The translations under genes were made by a program, and so were the position numbers. A stretch of 6,041 nt of DNA, taken from the NCBI GenBank assembly GCA_020047775.1, contig JAIFNK010000083.1:1-6041 (forward strand), written 5' to 3'. The stretch comes from Akkermansia sp. (GTDB taxonomy: Bacteria > Verrucomicrobiota > Verrucomicrobiia > Verrucomicrobiales > Akkermansiaceae). The notes beneath the pieces were generated by a model. It made no database searches. It saw only the letters and a program-made list of their open reading frames with translations, and was not told where the DNA came from. Positions 5,244 to 6,041 of this stretch are shown piece after piece. Numbering within the stretch: the first letter of the stretch is position 1; each line of letters begins with the position of its first letter.

Positions 5244-6041
5244 TCAAATAAAATTCACTCATTGGATGTTGCTGCTTCTGTGCGCACTTGCACCCGTGGT
5301 CGCCCAGCCTCCTGCATTGAACATGCAAGCGCGAGCGAAGGAATTACAGAACATGAAATTGGGCATGTTCATCTGCTGGTCCTTCAGCACGTATTCCGGA
5401 AAAGAATGGACTCCCGGCATCGAGGATGTCGCCTACTTCAGAGCGACCGAAGTCGATACCGACCAATGGGCGCGCACGGCGAAGGAAGCGGGCATGGGCT
5501 ACATTCTCTTTCTTACAAAACATCACGACGGCTTCTGCCTGTGGGACACCCAGACGACTGATCGCAAGGTGACCAAAGCGCCGCTCGGACGCAACGTGCT
5601 GGCGGAACTCAAGAAATCCTGCGACAAACATGGCCTCAAACTCGCCCTCTATTTCTCGGAAGGCGAGTGGCGGCACCCCGGCGGGCTCGACCACCCGGAT
5701 ACGACCGGAGATAAAAAGCCCAACCAGGGCGGTCGTGATCCACAACTGAAAAAAGCCCAACTCAAGGAGTTGCTCACGGAATACGGGCCGATTGAATACA
5801 TCTGGTTTGACCATGCGGTTGGGGATGGTGGGTTGAGCCACGCCGAAACCATCGCCTTCTGCAAGTCACTGCAACCCGGTTGTTTCATCGGCTTCAACCA
5901 CGGCGATCAGCAAGGGGCGAACATCCGCCTGGGCGAGATGGGTAAACCCGGCCCCCTCGACGACCACAAGGCAGCCGGACCACACATGAAGGACGCGCCT
6001 TCAAAGGACTACCTGCTTGCAGAATTCACCTATCCGATCCA
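5233..6041 (+). CDS. GH29 alpha-L-fucosidase, secreted, 3'-truncated by the window
   Basis: Predicted retaining exo-alpha-L-fucosidase that releases fucose from glycan side chains. The frame opens at ATG 5233, eight bases before the TAA of the preceding gene, and stays open to the window end (269 codons seen; family members are usually 430-600). Residues 1-24 are a good signal peptide (MRNNQIKFTHW, core MLLLLCALAPVVA, cleavage before Q25). A second in-frame ATG at 5266 (Met12) would leave only the hydrophobic core, so 5233 is preferred. GH29 hallmarks in order: 'KLGMFICWSFSTYSGKEW' (42-59), 'WARTAKEAGMGYILFLTKHH' followed by DGFCLWD (79-105), 'GRNVLAELKKSCDKHGLKLA' (119-138), 'YFSEGEW' (140-146), and 'YGPIEYIWFDHA' (184-195), where Asp193 is the expected catalytic nucleophile. 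The acid/base residue is probably beyond or near the window end and cannot be assigned. A weak AAGGA at 5214-5218 lies 14 nt before the ATG; the 11-nt overlap points to translational coupling with the beta-helix gene. Confidence 0.95.
   Translation, partial: MRNNQIKFTHWMLLLLCALAPVVAQPPALNMQARAKELQNMKLGMFICWSFSTYSGKEWTPGIEDVAYFRATEVDTDQWARTAKEAGMGYILFLTKHHDGFCLWDTQTTDRKVTKAPLGRNVLAELKKSCDKHGLKLALYFSEGEWRHPGGLDHPDTTGDKKPNQGGRDPQLKKAQLKELLTEYGPIEYIWFDHAVGDGGLSHAETIAFCKSLQPGCFIGFNHGDQQGANIRLGEMGKPGPLDDHKAAGPHMKDAPSKDYLLAEFTYPI

Noticed and set aside
5262..5561. 99-codon plus-strand open frame starting ATGGATGTTGC
   Set aside because: It is out of frame with the GH29 coding sequence that covers the same bases and carries all fucosidase motifs; there is no sign of a frameshift.
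5344..5841. 165-codon open frame on the minus strand
   Set aside because: It is fully antisense to the unmistakable GH29 sequence, with no domain signature.

Overview
The window reads as part of a secreted polysaccharide-degradation locus from a Gram-negative, moderately GC-rich bacterium. The best guess is Verrucomicrobiota, with Planctomycetota or Lentisphaerota as alternatives. This rests on the protein architectures: an SHD1-like domain fused to a sialate-O-acetylesterase-type (SASA) esterase, a GH29 fucosidase, a large lyase-like beta-helix protein carrying a 'DIGPHHRW ... GHGWAG' signature, and near absence of Shine-Dalgarno sequences. It is not a taxonomic proof. No rRNA, tRNA, mobile element, CRISPR or phage feature was seen.

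Layout: four genes lie on the + strand and fill almost the whole window. (1) 2-1450 is the C-terminal 483 codons of a protein that begins before the window. It has helical HEAT-like repeats followed by a beta-rich, lipocalin-like C-terminus, and its function is unknown. (2) 1546-2754 is an exported 402-residue carbohydrate esterase of the SASA/GDSL-like type, preceded by an SHD1-like domain. (3) 2802-5243 is an 813-residue exported multidomain protein: a right-handed parallel beta-helix of polysaccharide-lyase/glycosidase type, then a module with the Cys...His signature of the transglutaminase-like fold, then a charged linker and a C-terminal carbohydrate-binding-like beta-sandwich. (4) 5233-6041 is the first 269 codons of a GH29 alpha-L-fucosidase that runs off the window. 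Its start overlaps the end of gene 3 by 11 nt.

The gaps are 95 nt, 47 nt and -11 nt, so genes 2-4 very probably form one transcript, with genes 3 and 4 translationally coupled. Together they suggest removal of O-acetyl esters, cleavage or binding of a backbone, and removal of alpha-L-fucose from an acetylated, fucosylated glycan. Candidates are a pectin such as rhamnogalacturonan, a hemicellulose or an algal fucan; the window does not say which. No SusC/SusD pair, sulfatase or regulator lies inside it.

The most noteworthy element is gene 3, where a transglutaminase/cysteine-protease-like core is inserted in a polysaccharide-active beta-helix protein, and where the strand composition changes near that module.
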